From assembly GCA_950097015.1 (NCBI GenBank), contig CATNEN010000014.1, positions 2,170,001 through 2,234,000 on the forward strand: a stretch of 64,000 bases of DNA, read 5' to 3'. Shown here in pieces: positions 43,133 to 55,100 of the stretch. A program made the position numbers and the translations under genes. Position 1 is the stretch's first letter, and the number at the start of each line of letters is the position of its first letter. The stretch is from Macrostomum hystrix (taxonomy: Eukaryota; Platyhelminthes; Macrostomidae). The notes below the pieces were generated by a model. The model made no database searches, was not told where the DNA came from, and saw only the letters and a list, made by a program, of their open reading frames with translations.

Positions 43133-46100
43133 TCACGCCAGCCTGGCGCTGCTGCTGTCCAGGTCACCCAGCTCCAGCTGCGGGATGCCCAGCGCGCGCC
43201 GCAGCTCGGCCCGCCGCTCAGTCGGGAAGTTCGTTGTCGATGACGCGCTGGGCGGGCCAAATGACACGGACTGCAGGCTGCTGGCGGTGCTGTTGTTGCT
43301 GCTCAGCCAGGACGCGTCCAGTGCGCCGATGGACCTGGCTAGGGGGATGTCGGCGAGGTTAGTGGCTTCTGCTGCGCCGCCTTCGGCGTCCGAGTCCGCC
43401 GTTGGGCGAGACTGCGGCTTGGCGTCGGGCGCCGCTGAAGCAGCCAAACCTCCGGCCTGGCCGCTGATGCTGCTGCTACCGTTGCGGAACTTCAAAGGCT
43501 CGGTTTTAACTTGACTCACGGGCATTGTGGACAGCTCTGCAATGTGGTTGGTTTATTAAAGCCTTTATTTGGTTGCAGAGGGTTCAGGGCGGGTTGTACT
43601 TCTAATCGCGGCTGTCTCAAGGTTTTAGATGGACAATTAGGGTGTCCTAGGAAGAGATAAGGGTGTCCAAAGAGGGGCAGTATGGTGTCCAGAGGGATAG
43701 TAGGGAGTCCAGAGGGATAGTAGGATGTCAAGAGAGGGACAGCAGGATGTCTGGATAGGGCAGTAGGGTGTCCAGAGAGGGGCAGTAGGGTGTCCAGAGA
43801 GGGGCAGTAGGGTGTCCAGAGGGATAGTAAGGGTGTCCAGAGGGATAGTAGGGTGTCCAGAGGGATAGTAGGGTGTCCAGAGGGATAGTAAGGGTGTCCA
43901 GAGGGATAGCAAGGTGTCCAGAGGGATAGTAGGGTGTCCAGAGGGATAGTAGGGTGTCCAGAGGGATAGTAGGGTGTCCAGAGGGATAGTAGGGTGTCCA
44001 GAGGGATAGTAGAGTGTCCAGATGGATAGTAGGATGTCAAGAGAGGGGCAGCAGGATGTCTGGATAGGGCAGTAGGGTGTCCAGAGAGGGGCAGTAGGGT
44101 GTCCAGAGAGGGGCAGTAGGGTCTCCAGAGGGATAGTAGGGAGTCCAGAGGGATAGCTGGGTGTCCAGAGGGATAGTAGGGTGTCCAGAGGGATAGTAGG
44201 ATGTCCAGAGGGATAGTAAGGGTGTCCAGAGGGATAGTAGGGTGTCCAGAGGGATAGCAGGGTGTCCAGAGGGATAGTAGGGTGTCCAGAGGGATAGTAG
44301 GGTGTCCAGAGGGATAGCAGGGTGTCCAGAGGGATAGCAGGGTGTCCAGAGGGATAGTAGGGTGTCCAGAGGGATAGCAGGGTGTCCAGAGGGATAGTAG
44401 GGTGTCCAGAGGGATAGTAGGGTGTCCAGAGGGATAGTAGAGTGTCCAGATGGATAGTAGGATGTCAAGAGAGGGGCAGCAGGATGTCTGGATAGGGCAG
44501 TAGGGTGTCCAGAGAGGGGCAGTAGGGTGTCCAGAGAGGGGCAGTAGGGTGTCCAGAGAGGGACAGTAGAATGTCAGGTGAGAGGTGGTTGGGTGTCCAA
44601 AGACGCTATTATATATTTTGTTCTATAATCAAGCAGCTTTATTATGAGGCTAAATTGTTGTTTTTGTGAGGCCTAATGAAAGCAACACAGGCGCCTTTCC
44701 ATTTGTTAAAAAAGCGAAGCAGGGCCTAATGATGAAGGCAAGATTAAATTTCAGTTTCCATGTCAGCTACAAATTGAAGCCAGAATTGATGAGATGAGGC
44801 GCACGGACATGCTGCTTTGGGAATAATTTTGAACTCTAGTTGTAGATTGAGCAGTTTCAATGCTCTGATTATGTTCATGATTATGCTCAGTTCTGCCCTG
44901 ACAAGAGAAAATCATTATCGAATCTTCTCGCTCGCTTTCAGTCGCTTTCTTGCCAAGCTAAATTATGATTTTTTGGTTCTACCTTTACGTGCATTCAGGC
45001 CTAGAAAAAGGGTTGGATGATCGTAAATTATATGTCGATAGTTAATTCGATTATATTAAAAACACGAGTGTCTCATTTATACTTCCCGAGTTATGAGTGC
45101 AATATGATATGATATTAGGATATACTTGCCCATATAGTATTATAAAGATTATACATTCGCTGAGGACTGTTGCTAAGGACTGATTGATTACACCTGCCCT
45201 GATTACATCTGAAGGCTGCGTACAGCTGTTCAGTCCATGGACTGGTGGGACGCCACACCCGCCCTCAATTACTCCCCCAGCTGATGCTGGCACCCATTTA
45301 ACAGCTGGAAGAACTGAAGCATTGCAGGGTAAAGTGTCTTGCTAAAGGTCACAATTTTTCGGTGCGCAAGTCGGGAATCGAACCCCCGACCTTAAAGTCG
45401 TGAGTTCGACGTTCAACCACATGGCACATTTAAAGTACAAAAATCTGATTTGTTTGAGATTCTTCGTTTAACTAAAAAGATTAATGCTGTATTAAAAGGC
45501 CAATACTTTTCATGTGTTGCTGAATGATTCATTTCAGCAATTTCTCTCACCTTCTCCATCGGGGATGGTGGCCAGGGCGCCAACCGGAGCCGACACGGTC
45601 GCCAAAGATGGCAGCTCAGGCAGCGGTCGTTGTCGTTTCCTTCGTCGTCTCCTCCGCTTTCGATCGTCGGTTGGGTCGCCGCCCGTGTCTCCGTCGGCCA
45701 GTTCCGCATCGCCGGCCGCAGTCGGGTTCGTCGCGGCGTCGGCATCCTCGCTCAGCGGACGGTACGGCGGCTGGGAGAGCGGCAGCAACGACACCGGGGG
45801 CTGGCGGAAGGTCGGGGCGAGATTTCAGTGGCTGTCATCCCAAAATTCTCAGTGTTCAGAGTCGCAATGTCTCAAACTCACTTTTGACCTGGCATCTCCT
45901 GCCACGCTGTATTTGGCATCAGGCGCTGATGTCATCTCCAGATAGCCATTTTGCAAAATCCCAAGGCAGCTCGGCAGCTGCTGCTGCTGTTGCTTATCTT
46001 GCTGCTCATCTTCCCACCGGACCGTGTGAGGCGTGGGCGCCACTGAGTTTTTGCGCTAAAATTACATTTAGATAGCACGCGTTGAAATCTATTGGTTAAC

Positions 46101-49100
46101 CAGAGACATGGAAACTCAACCACCAACCATGCCAACCACCCCACTCCAGCACAGCCAAACCATTCGACTCCGACAAGTCAACCACCCCACTCCACCGCAA
46201 ACCAACCCCACTCCGGCACTCACCAACCACCCCACCCCGCACAGCCAAACCATTCGACTCGGGCACAGGCCAACCACCCCACTCCACCGCAAACCAACCC
46301 CACTCCGGCACTCACCAACCACCCCACCCCGCACAGCCAAACCATTCGACTCCGGCACAGGCCAACCACCCCACTCCACCGCAAACCAACCCCACTCCGG
46401 CACTCACCAACCACCCCACCCCGCACAGCCAAACCATTCGACTCCGGCACAGGCCAACCACCCCACTCCACCGCAAACCAACCACCCCACTCTGGCACAC
46501 AACAGCCACCCCACTACGACACTCACCAACCACCCCCCTCGCACAGCCAAACCATTCCACTCCGGCACAGACCAACCACCGCACTCCGGCACAGACCAAC
46601 CACCCCACTCCGGCACAGACTCATACCTTCTTTTTCAAGGAGGACTTCTCGATCTTCGGCAGCCGCCCGCCGGGAGTGCGGGGAGTCGGCGATTCCAGAA
46701 TCTGGCTCACGCTGCCAGCTGTTGCCAGATCAGTTTGTTGCGGCTGAATGTTCGACTGTTGCTGACGCTGCAGCTGCTGGGATGAGTTGGACAGCCGGTC
46801 GGACTGCCGGCAGTCACTATCGGCGGCTCCGTCGGGCACCTCATCGCCATTGTCGTACTGCTCATCCTTGGTGCCCATGATATAGTCGTAGGTCGACATG
46901 CCGTTTTTGTCTGTTATGCGATTAGAGAATGCGAGATTATGTGTAAGGAATGTGAAGTTGCTCTAATTGATTGGCCTATCTCAATTCTGATTGGCTGCGG
47001 TCAGAGAAAACAGCTAGCTATGCAAGCTAGTTATTAGACTTGTAAGTGTCGGGACACAGCCTTACACGGAATTACAGGCCGGACTACCTCAAGTATCTAA
47101 ACAGGTGGATTTTATAGGGAGCAATTAGCCCGAGTCCTTGTTAAGCAGAAACTACACAGCAGAGAATGAGTAGACTCATTCTCTGCTTCACTGAGCAGTG
47201 TTTTCGCTTCCCAGAGCAATCTATGCAGCAACTGGTGCACTTGTTGCAGCAAAATATGCTTACAGTTCAAGGCCCACGCAAACGAATAGCGAGGATATAA
47301 AAAAGTTTTCTATTACAACACCAATGGAGCTCCTACGGCCTTCTCTCGCTTGTGTATAGGCCAATTTTGAAGAATTTCAACCCTATTGAAGAATTTTAAA
47401 CTAAAAGGTTCATATATTGCTGCTACGCACTTGGTCTATGACAATAGATCATATAGATTATGGATCATAGACCATAGACCATAGACCATAGACCATGGAT
47501 CATAGACCATAGACAATAGACCATATAGATTATGGATCATAGACCATAGACCATAGACCATAGATCATAGACCATGGATCATAGACCATAGACCATAGAC
47601 CATAGATCATAGACCATAGACAATAGACCATATAGATTATGGATCATAGACCATAGACCATAGATCATAGATCATAGACCATGGATCATAGACCATAGAC
47701 CATAGACCATAGATCATAGACCATGGATCATAGACCATAGACAATAGACCATATAGATTATGGATCATAGACCATAGACCATAGACCATAGATCATAGAC
47801 CATGGATCATAGACCATAGACCATAGACCATAGATCATAGACCATGGATCATAGACCATGGATCATAGACCATAGACCATGGATCATAGACCATAGACAA
47901 TAGACCATATAGATTATGGATCATAGACCATGAATCATAGACCACATACCATATAGACCATGGACCAATTACCAAAGACCAGGGATCATAGACCACATAC
48001 CATATAGACCATGGACCAATTACCATAGACCATGGATCATAGACCACATACCATATAGACCATGGACCAATTACCATAGACCATGGATCATAGACCATAG
48101 TGCACAAACCATGAAAGCGCAAAGCAGCGATGTACTCGCCAAATTCTAACTGAATTACCCACACGACACACACACAAATACGCAGGTTTCTCGCATGGAA
48201 AACGTCAGTGTGTGTTTAATCCGTTACATGCGCAGTAAAAAACGTGTTCTAGTGCATATTCCAGTGCTATTGCTATGAGACAGCTACATTTGTATTCAGC
48301 CTCTGAAAATTCAACCTTCTCTCACTTGGCCGGTGTTATCTCTGTGGCTATTTCATGGCTATCTGGCGACTTTGACATCACTGTTATTTAGCACTAGATA
48401 ACAGTTCAAATGACTAGAATTTATTTACAGTTGCTGACGTCATGCACCACAGCTCCCCGCCACTCACACAGGTAGAGATGAAAGTCGAGCAGCTGGAACA
48501 GCAGCACCAGGCCAACCAGTGCCAGTACACAGCTGAACAGCAGCACCAGTAGGAAGGCCAGGTCGCTGCAGGGAATGAACAGAACGCGGAAGAGGCTGCC
48601 GCCCTGCAGGTTGCCGGCTGTGAGAATCTGCGGCGGTGCCAGACTGGCGTTCACTCGACTGCTCAGGTATTCTGCGGTGCGAGATGGGGTGCCTGGCTAA
48701 CAGGTGACCTCCTTGCTTAACAGGTGACACCATTTCCTAACAAGTGCCACTCATGCCTAACAGGTAACACCCTGGCCTAACAGGTAGCACCCTTGCCTAA
48801 CAGGTGACACCCTTGCCTAACAGGTGACACCCTTGCCTAACAGGTGACACCCTTGCCTAACAGGTGACACCATTTCCTAACAAGTGCCACTCATGCCTAA
48901 CAGGTAACACCCTGGCCTAACAGGTAGCACCCTTGCCTAACAGGTGACACCCTTGCCTAACAGGTGACACCCTTGCCTAACAGGTGACACCCTTGCCTAA
49001 CAGGTGACACCATTTCCTAACAAGTGCCACTCATGCCTAACAGGTAACACCCTGGCCTAACAGGTAGCACCATTGCCTAACAGGTGACACCCTTGCCTAA

Positions 49101-50794
49101 CAGGTGACACCATTTCCTAACAAGTGCCACTCATGCCTAACAGGTAACACCCTGGCCTAACAGGTAGCACCCTTGCCTAACAGGTGACACCCTTGCCTAA
49201 CAGGTGACACCCTTGCCTAACAGGTGACACCCTTGCCTAACAGGTGACACCCTTGCCTAACAGGTGACACCATTTCCTAACAAGTGCCACTCATGCCTAA
49301 CAGGTAACACCCTGGCCTAACAGGTGACACCCTTGCCAAGGTGTAGTCTAACTAGTCTAAATCGAGGCACAAATATCAAAAAAATCCTCCTTATACTAAA
49401 TTTTATAAAATTCTAGGATTTTTAGGACCAAACTGACTGGCTTATAATTCAAAGCCACGCTTAGAATCAGTTCAAACTGTAATTTTGCTAATCAGCCTGT
49501 TTTGTGCACTAAGCTGGAAATGGAAGGTTGAGCAGTGCTCCAGTTGACTAGAAGTGCAGTCTCACCCTGATAAGGCTTGAGCATTGCGCCAGTCTTGCTG
49601 TCCAAGAAGTATGCTGCAACAACAGCAATGGTGAGGCACAGAATGATGAGCAGACCGATTGCGGCTGTGAGAAGTGTGGCCACGAATAGCCTGGAATTTT
49701 AATTGATTCTTAAATGACAAACACAATATTCGCTGGACAGTAGGTCTGCCTACTTCTCTCGTGGTCATGCTGAAGGTTTTTATACTAGTGAACGTCGTGT
49801 TCAGCGGCGTTCAGAATTAGCACCTTAAACTCACCTGTAATTCCTACTGCCGACGCAGTTGTTGAGCCATTTGCAGTGGTGATCAAAGTCCTGGATGCAC
49901 TTGTTGCAGCTGCTGCAGTGTTTGGTCTCATTGTTTGAACTGTAAGACATTGTAAAGAATTCAGTTACGCCAAGCTAGATACACGATATGATTGAACCGC
50001 TAGTCCGAACTTACATCTTGATTTCGCACAGATTGCAGAAGTAGTTCTCGATCACGTGCTTGTGGATATTCTTGTCCAGCTTTGGCACAGGCTTAATGCC
50101 CTCTAGCTTTTGCTTCTGTCTAAGGTTGACATCCGCAGGGTCCAAGAGAGTTGACAGCGAGTGGACGGTGAGGTGAGCAACAACAGGCAGAGATACGATC
50201 TGATTTTCAGTTCAGAATTCAAGCTAAGGAAAATATTGATGACTTATGTTCGTAGTGGTATGTGAAATGCATGTACAACTCTATGTATGCATTTTGTTAG
50301 AACTGAAAATTTTCTATACACATAATACTTCTATTACTGTTGAGGCATACAGTTTTTATTAGTAAATAACGATTTATAAAAAAATCAGAAATAAGTTTTA
50401 AAAAGTAAATATGGTTTAATAAATATTTCAAATGTATGTTTATGCATCTTATAAAAATGCGAATTTTTAACCAAATTACATTACTGCAGATTTAAATTAA
50501 ATAAAGCCTTCACTACTATATCTATACTTTATTCATTTAAGTGTAACTGTAATTGCAAGTATAATATACAGTTTCCTCAAATAAATAAATTAGCTGGCTT
50601 TTATACAATAGTAATAAACTCTGATAAAAGGATACAATTCCAAAGCTTATCTGAAGCGACAAAATAATCTGTGGTATTAATGTTGTGTAGAATATCAAAC
50701 AGAAGTACAATACTGCAGTCCAAGCAATAAATTGAAATCCATGAGGTGGGCATGAAAGACCATTTTGTCTTCGATATTCTCTGTATTCTGACAT
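43133..50794 (-). CDS. Palmitoyltransferase, ZDHHC1/ZDHHC11-like
   Basis: Nine phase-consistent exons on the minus strand: 50794-50636, 50199-50015, 49939-49835, 49690-49566, 48671-48468, 46910-46627, 46055-45882, 45800-45551 and 43536-43133 (stop). They give 629 residues. These membrane enzymes transfer palmitate to cysteine thiols. Visible are [15 protein letters not shown] before TM1, LDPADVN after TM2, the cysteine-rich domain ([12 protein letters not shown]) with [14 protein letters not shown] (catalytic DHHC at 134-137), TM3 ([19 protein letters not shown]), TM4 ([18 protein letters not shown]) and STYDYIMGT, a variant of the TTxE motif. These blocks match ZDHHC1/11. The tail of about 290 residues is low-complexity: polyQ stretches, a basic run of Arg/Lys near [12 protein letters not shown], and no known domain. 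Exon 1 uses a weak GTATCC donor and is the least certain. Introns 4, 5, 6 and 8 each contain a different minisatellite; intron 8 also holds a SINE. Confidence 0.88.
43635..44600. repeat. 17-18-bp minisatellite in intron 8 of the ZDHHC gene
   Basis: The unit is GTGTCCAGAGGGATAGTAG, with GAGGGGCAGTAGG variants. The segment with ATGTCAAGAGAGGGGCAGCA recurs at about 43726, 44033 and 44462, so a higher-order unit of 0.3-0.4 kb exists. Confidence 0.95.
44601..45177 (-). other. Unique intronic sequence (ZDHHC intron 8)
   Basis: AT-rich, no exon or element recognised. Confidence 0.35.
45178..45427 (-). mobile_element. tRNA-derived SINE, family 1, copy 3
   Basis: On the minus strand it reads CCATGTGGTTGAACGTCG, then GGGGGTTCGATTCCCGACTT, then CCTTTAGCAAGACACTTTA and CAGCATCAGCTGGGGGAG. 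These match copies 1 and 2. It is in intron 8 of the ZDHHC gene, in the same orientation as the gene. Confidence 0.75.
46115..46620. repeat. About 23-bp minisatellite with 92-bp higher-order unit, ZDHHC intron 6
   Basis: Units such as CCAACCACCCCACTCCGGCA and CAGCCAAACCATTCGACTC. The motif CATTCGAC lies at 46251, 46343 and 46435, giving an exact 92-bp higher-order period. The array ends within 10 bp of the donor of exon 46910-46627. Confidence 0.92.
47158..47187. other. 30-bp near-perfect palindrome
   Basis: AGCAGAGAATGAGT (47158-47171) and ACTCATTCTCTGCT (47174-47187) are exact reverse complements separated by only AG. It lies in intron 5 of the ZDHHC gene. Confidence 0.6.
47440..48105. repeat. 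7-bp ACCATAG array with higher-order structure, ZDHHC intron 5
   Basis: ACCATAG/ATCATAG/ACCATGG heptamers are interrupted by ACAATAGACCATATAGATT blocks that recur about every 110-130 bp. The right end has a different block with CATACCATATAGACCATGG. Confidence 0.92.
48695..49340. repeat. 20-bp minisatellite, ZDHHC intron 4, about 32 copies
   Basis: The unit is CAGGTGACACCCTTGCCTAA. A variant pair with CATTTCCTAACAAGTGCCAC recurs at 48731, 48871, 49011, 49111 and 49271. All spacings are multiples of 20, which indicates multi-unit duplication. Confidence 0.96.
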
Positions 50795-51846
50795 AGGTTT
50801 GATAAACGTTATCACCCAGCTTCAATGAAAACTGCATAGATTATGCAACCACGCATCGTCTTATTTCATGACAGTTAATTTTTGTTTTCGTTTTTTCACT
50901 CCTTAAAAGTTTCTATTTTGAATAATTGTTAAATAACATATTAACATGAATTTCCGCGGTAACGCTATAAACACTTTTAGGTTAATATAACAATACTAAA
51001 TGTAGCTCAAAATGATTTGCGAACTATAATAACTCTATGCTCTTGTTTAGATAAAAGGTATTTTTCTGATTAGGCACAGGCCATACACAGAAATATATTT
51101 AAAATGTACCAGATAGCTTGTGGCATATACTCGATAATTTAGTTTTGTAAAAGTGAATTTTTTATAACTCTCTATTTGGAATATAATAGTTGTTTATTTA
51201 TAGCACGCTACTCTAGTTTTGCGTGCCTGCGCGCTAAAAACGGTGCAAAAAGGTTCGCATTTATGCGCATCCCATTAGTTTTATCTCATAAAAACCAGGG
51301 ACAACAAATTAATAGAGTAGATTGTTGTTGGTAATATAGATTGATGCTAAGCAATGAAGTAAGTAATAAAAAATATATAACCTAGACCTTATCAAACTAT
51401 TCTATGTATACTATGTGTACACTAAATTATACGCGTTGCTTAGTCGTCCTTGATAAAAACTGAATGCGTAATTTAATATTCATTGCTGAAGAGTTGGACT
51501 ATTTTGAGAGTTATTTTCTTTATGTAGAGCGATCGCCTCACTATTTACTATTCCATCATGTTTGTAATGAGTAATCACTTTTCAATTATGTTTCAATAAT
51601 CATCCTCATACATAATTAGATTTTATCATCGTCACCGTTATCATCAGAAGTTAAATTTTACAGCTGCTGTGTTTGATTTAAAGCACTAGAAATGACAAGT
51701 TATAAAGCCAATTATTCACACCAAAGAATTTAAAATTATTTTGCCATTAATTTATATGAATATAGGGAAATCCGAAAATTGCTTCTTTGACTAGAAAAGT
51801 TTATTAAAATAGGCACAAAAGCAAGCATCTCATTTCCAATTTGCAG
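50795..51846. promoter_or_regulatory. Shared intergenic region between divergent ZDHHC and J-protein genes
   Basis: This AT-rich stretch of about 1 kb is the only array-free long spacer in the window. It separates two genes transcribed away from each other, so it should hold both promoters or 5' exons. No clear TATA or initiator could be assigned. TTTGCAG just before 51847 is a splice acceptor for the J-protein gene, either cis to a 5' UTR exon or trans (spliced leader). Confidence 0.4.
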
Positions 51847-51850
51847 AGCC

Positions 51851-52073
51851 ATGATGGTGGGCCCAGCTGACTATTACGGCATCCTGCAGGTCAGCAGTTT
51901 AGCCAGTCAGCGGGACATCAAGAAGGCCTACTATGCGCTAGCCATGAAGCACCACCCGGACAAGAACCCAACGGCCGATCAGCATGCCTGCGAGGAGCAG
52001 TTCAAGAAAATCAAAGCGGCCTACGAGGTCCTGTCCCAGGAGGGCTCGCGCATGATGTACGACGCTTCTCTGA

Positions 52074-52126
<53 letters not shown>

Positions 52127-55100
52127 GCTTCACAGCAGCAACAGAGCCAGCAACAAAATCAGTCAGGGCATAAATTTAAGTTTTGGAACGGGGAAAGCTA
52201 CTACTCATACAATGAGAGGGAGCAGCATCAGCAGCAGCAGCAACAGCAGCAGCAGCCAAAGCGGAAGCAGCAGTCGCAGAGCTCAAAGAAGAAGCCGCCG
52301 TGGGACTCCGGCTTCGCTTTTCCCGAGTCCAAGTCGCGCGGCCCGGCGGACGGTCAGGAGGCAAGCGGCGCGGGCCGCAGCTCCAGGGAGAAGGCGGAGA
52401 GCTACGCCAAGTGGCGCGACGCCTTCCAAGCCTACTTCAGGCGCAACTTCGGGGAGGACCCGCCCGCTTCTGACCTGGACGACGAGGAGGACGACGAAGA
52501 AGCATCAGATGCTGGCGGGGACAGCGACGATGCGGATCTGCGCCGCGCGGATCCCAGTCGATTTCGCAGCTTCGAGGAGTTCTCCAAGTGGCGGCACAAC
52601 CGCAGCAAGCCGGCCAAGGGACCGGAGGGCGCCAAGAGCTTCCAGTTCTGGTTTGGAGACGAGGACCCGCGGACTCGGGGCAGCTTCGGGCAGCGTCGTA
52701 GCACAAGTGAGTAGTGAGTACTCAGTGAGCAGGTTTGAAGACCAGGCCTCTAATTCTAAGCTCGCCACCAACTTGCACTTTTGCAGACGACGCCTTTGTC
52801 AAGTGCAAATTTTGCCACTCGATGATGAACGTTGAGGAGCTGGTGAGTGAGCCTCACTATAACTCCCTTGAGCACATGCTCAAAGTAGAGAGGCTTATTA
52901 TAGAACCCCCATTCTAACTCCGAACCTTTTGATGCAAGAGTAGAGAGCTGTAACTTCATTTTCAGGGACATTGTAAATATTTATTTTAAGAATTAGTATA
53001 TAGACTAGCACTTATCTCCCCCCTTTGGAAGAGATCAAACCAAAGTGGATTTGGGACAAAATTGAATGCGCATTGAAGGCATCATCAATTGAACTAATTC
53101 GAATGACTTTCGAACTTGGACCTTGACGTTTTAAAGAAGCGGTACGTAATTTACAGATGGAGGCAACCAAAGCCCTCTTTAACAGAAAACCAGGCAACCA
53201 ACGTCCCACTAGCAATAAACACAAAGCAGCCTTTGGATGATAATTTAGCCCCTGAAGGGCATAAATTGTACAAGAAGCCCCAGGCCTTCTCTTCGCGGCC
53301 GCGCCCCAATTGAATGTGGTCACGGACTCAGGGGCTTCAGTGCGAGTAACACACTAGCTGATATCTGTCGATTGCGAACCCTGGCAGGTCAGCCACGAGC
53401 CGAGCTGCGAGCACCGCCCGAAGCCGAAGCCGCCCAGCGCCCCGTGGACAGCCGAGACGGACGCCACCGAGGAGGCCGCAGCCGGCCGGGGCTGGCGCGA
53501 TTGGCGCGACGCGCACGCGAGCACGCAGAGTTCGATTCGGCGCGACCGCACGCGGATGGCGGCCGCCGGGACCGCGGCGTTCAGCCATTTTTCAGCCGGC
53601 ATCGGCGACGACCTGGACGACGATGAGTGCGGAGGCGAATCGGGTAAATTTTGGAATTTCTGCTCAAATCCGATATGTATTGAAATAGTGTTCGGAACCC
53701 GATTGAAGCCGATATGTACTGAAATAGTGTTCGGAACCCGATTGAAGCCGATATGTATTGAAATAGTGTTCAGAACCCGATTGAAGCCGATATGTATTGA
53801 AATAGTGTTCGGAACCTGATTGAAGCCGATATGTACTGAAATAGTGTTCGGAACCCGATTGAAGCCGATATGTATTGAAATTGTTCTTGGAGTCCGATTT
53901 CAAGTCTTGGTGTTGCAAATCGAGCTCATGCTATCACCCATGAGGCTTAAGGCTTTATTGAACGATGCCGACGGGGTTAACAGTGCGTACCTTGTTACCT
54001 GTTCCCCAAATTAACCGCAACCCAAAATTTGACAACATTTCAGACCACCTGAGAGTGCCAGAGAATCCAAGTGAGTTTTTTCTCAACTCTGAGCTCACAC
54101 CGCTAGTTGCCATGCATAATTAATTATCTCAGACATAGCATTACCTGTCAATTAGGTCTTGGCGCCTCATATTAAAAACATTTCGCATTTCAGGCCTGTT
54201 TCGGTGCCCGGTCTGCCTGAGGACTTTTCTGCGCAGACAGATCGGTGATCACGTGACTCAGTGCAGACAGCAGCAGCAGCAGCAGCAGCAGTCTCGCTAC
54301 CATGGCAACAACGAGGCGACAGGTGCGCATAGGTCATCTAGGACCAGAGAGGTGAGAATGTGACTCTGGATAGATAGATTTGACCTGAGACAACAGTTGG
54401 GCCGGATGTACAGCTGTTCAGTCAATGGACTGATGAGGCCTCCTTGATGAAGACGTTGGTAGAAAATTTCTTACACTTCCTAACCCTCGACTTCCGCCAG
54501 CAACAGCGGCCGCCCCAGCCTGGCGCTGCACCGAGGCGAGACTCGGCCAAGCTGCCAGACATTGGCGTAACGGCCTCAGCCACCACTGCAAACGCCGGAA
54601 ACAGCGGCGGCTGTCAGCAAAGGCGCCCGGCCAATCAGCAGAGACAGCAGCAGCAGCAGCAGCAGCAGACTGCTAGCGGAAGACGCAGCTCAATCCCAGC
54701 TCAGCATACAGAGGCCAAATTAAAGTGAGTGATCTATATTATCAACTGGATTAGGAACCCTGACATTCAGGACAGTATTCAGAGGTCAGCCAATCAGATG
54801 TAAGGAGCCTGATTCAAGCTGTTAGATGCGCAGTATTAGGCCAGCCAATCAGATGTAAGGAGCATGATTCATGCTGTTAGATGCACAGTATTGGGTCAGC
54901 CAATCAGATGTAAGGAGCATGATTCATGCTGTTAGATGCACAGTATTGGGTCAGCCAATCAGATGTAAGGAGCCTGATTCAAGCTGTTGGATGCACAGTA
55001 TTACGCCAGCCAATCAGATGTAAGGAGCCTGATTCAAGCTGTTAGATGCACAGTATTGGGCCAGCCAATCAGATGTAAGGAGCCTGATTCAAGCTGTTGG

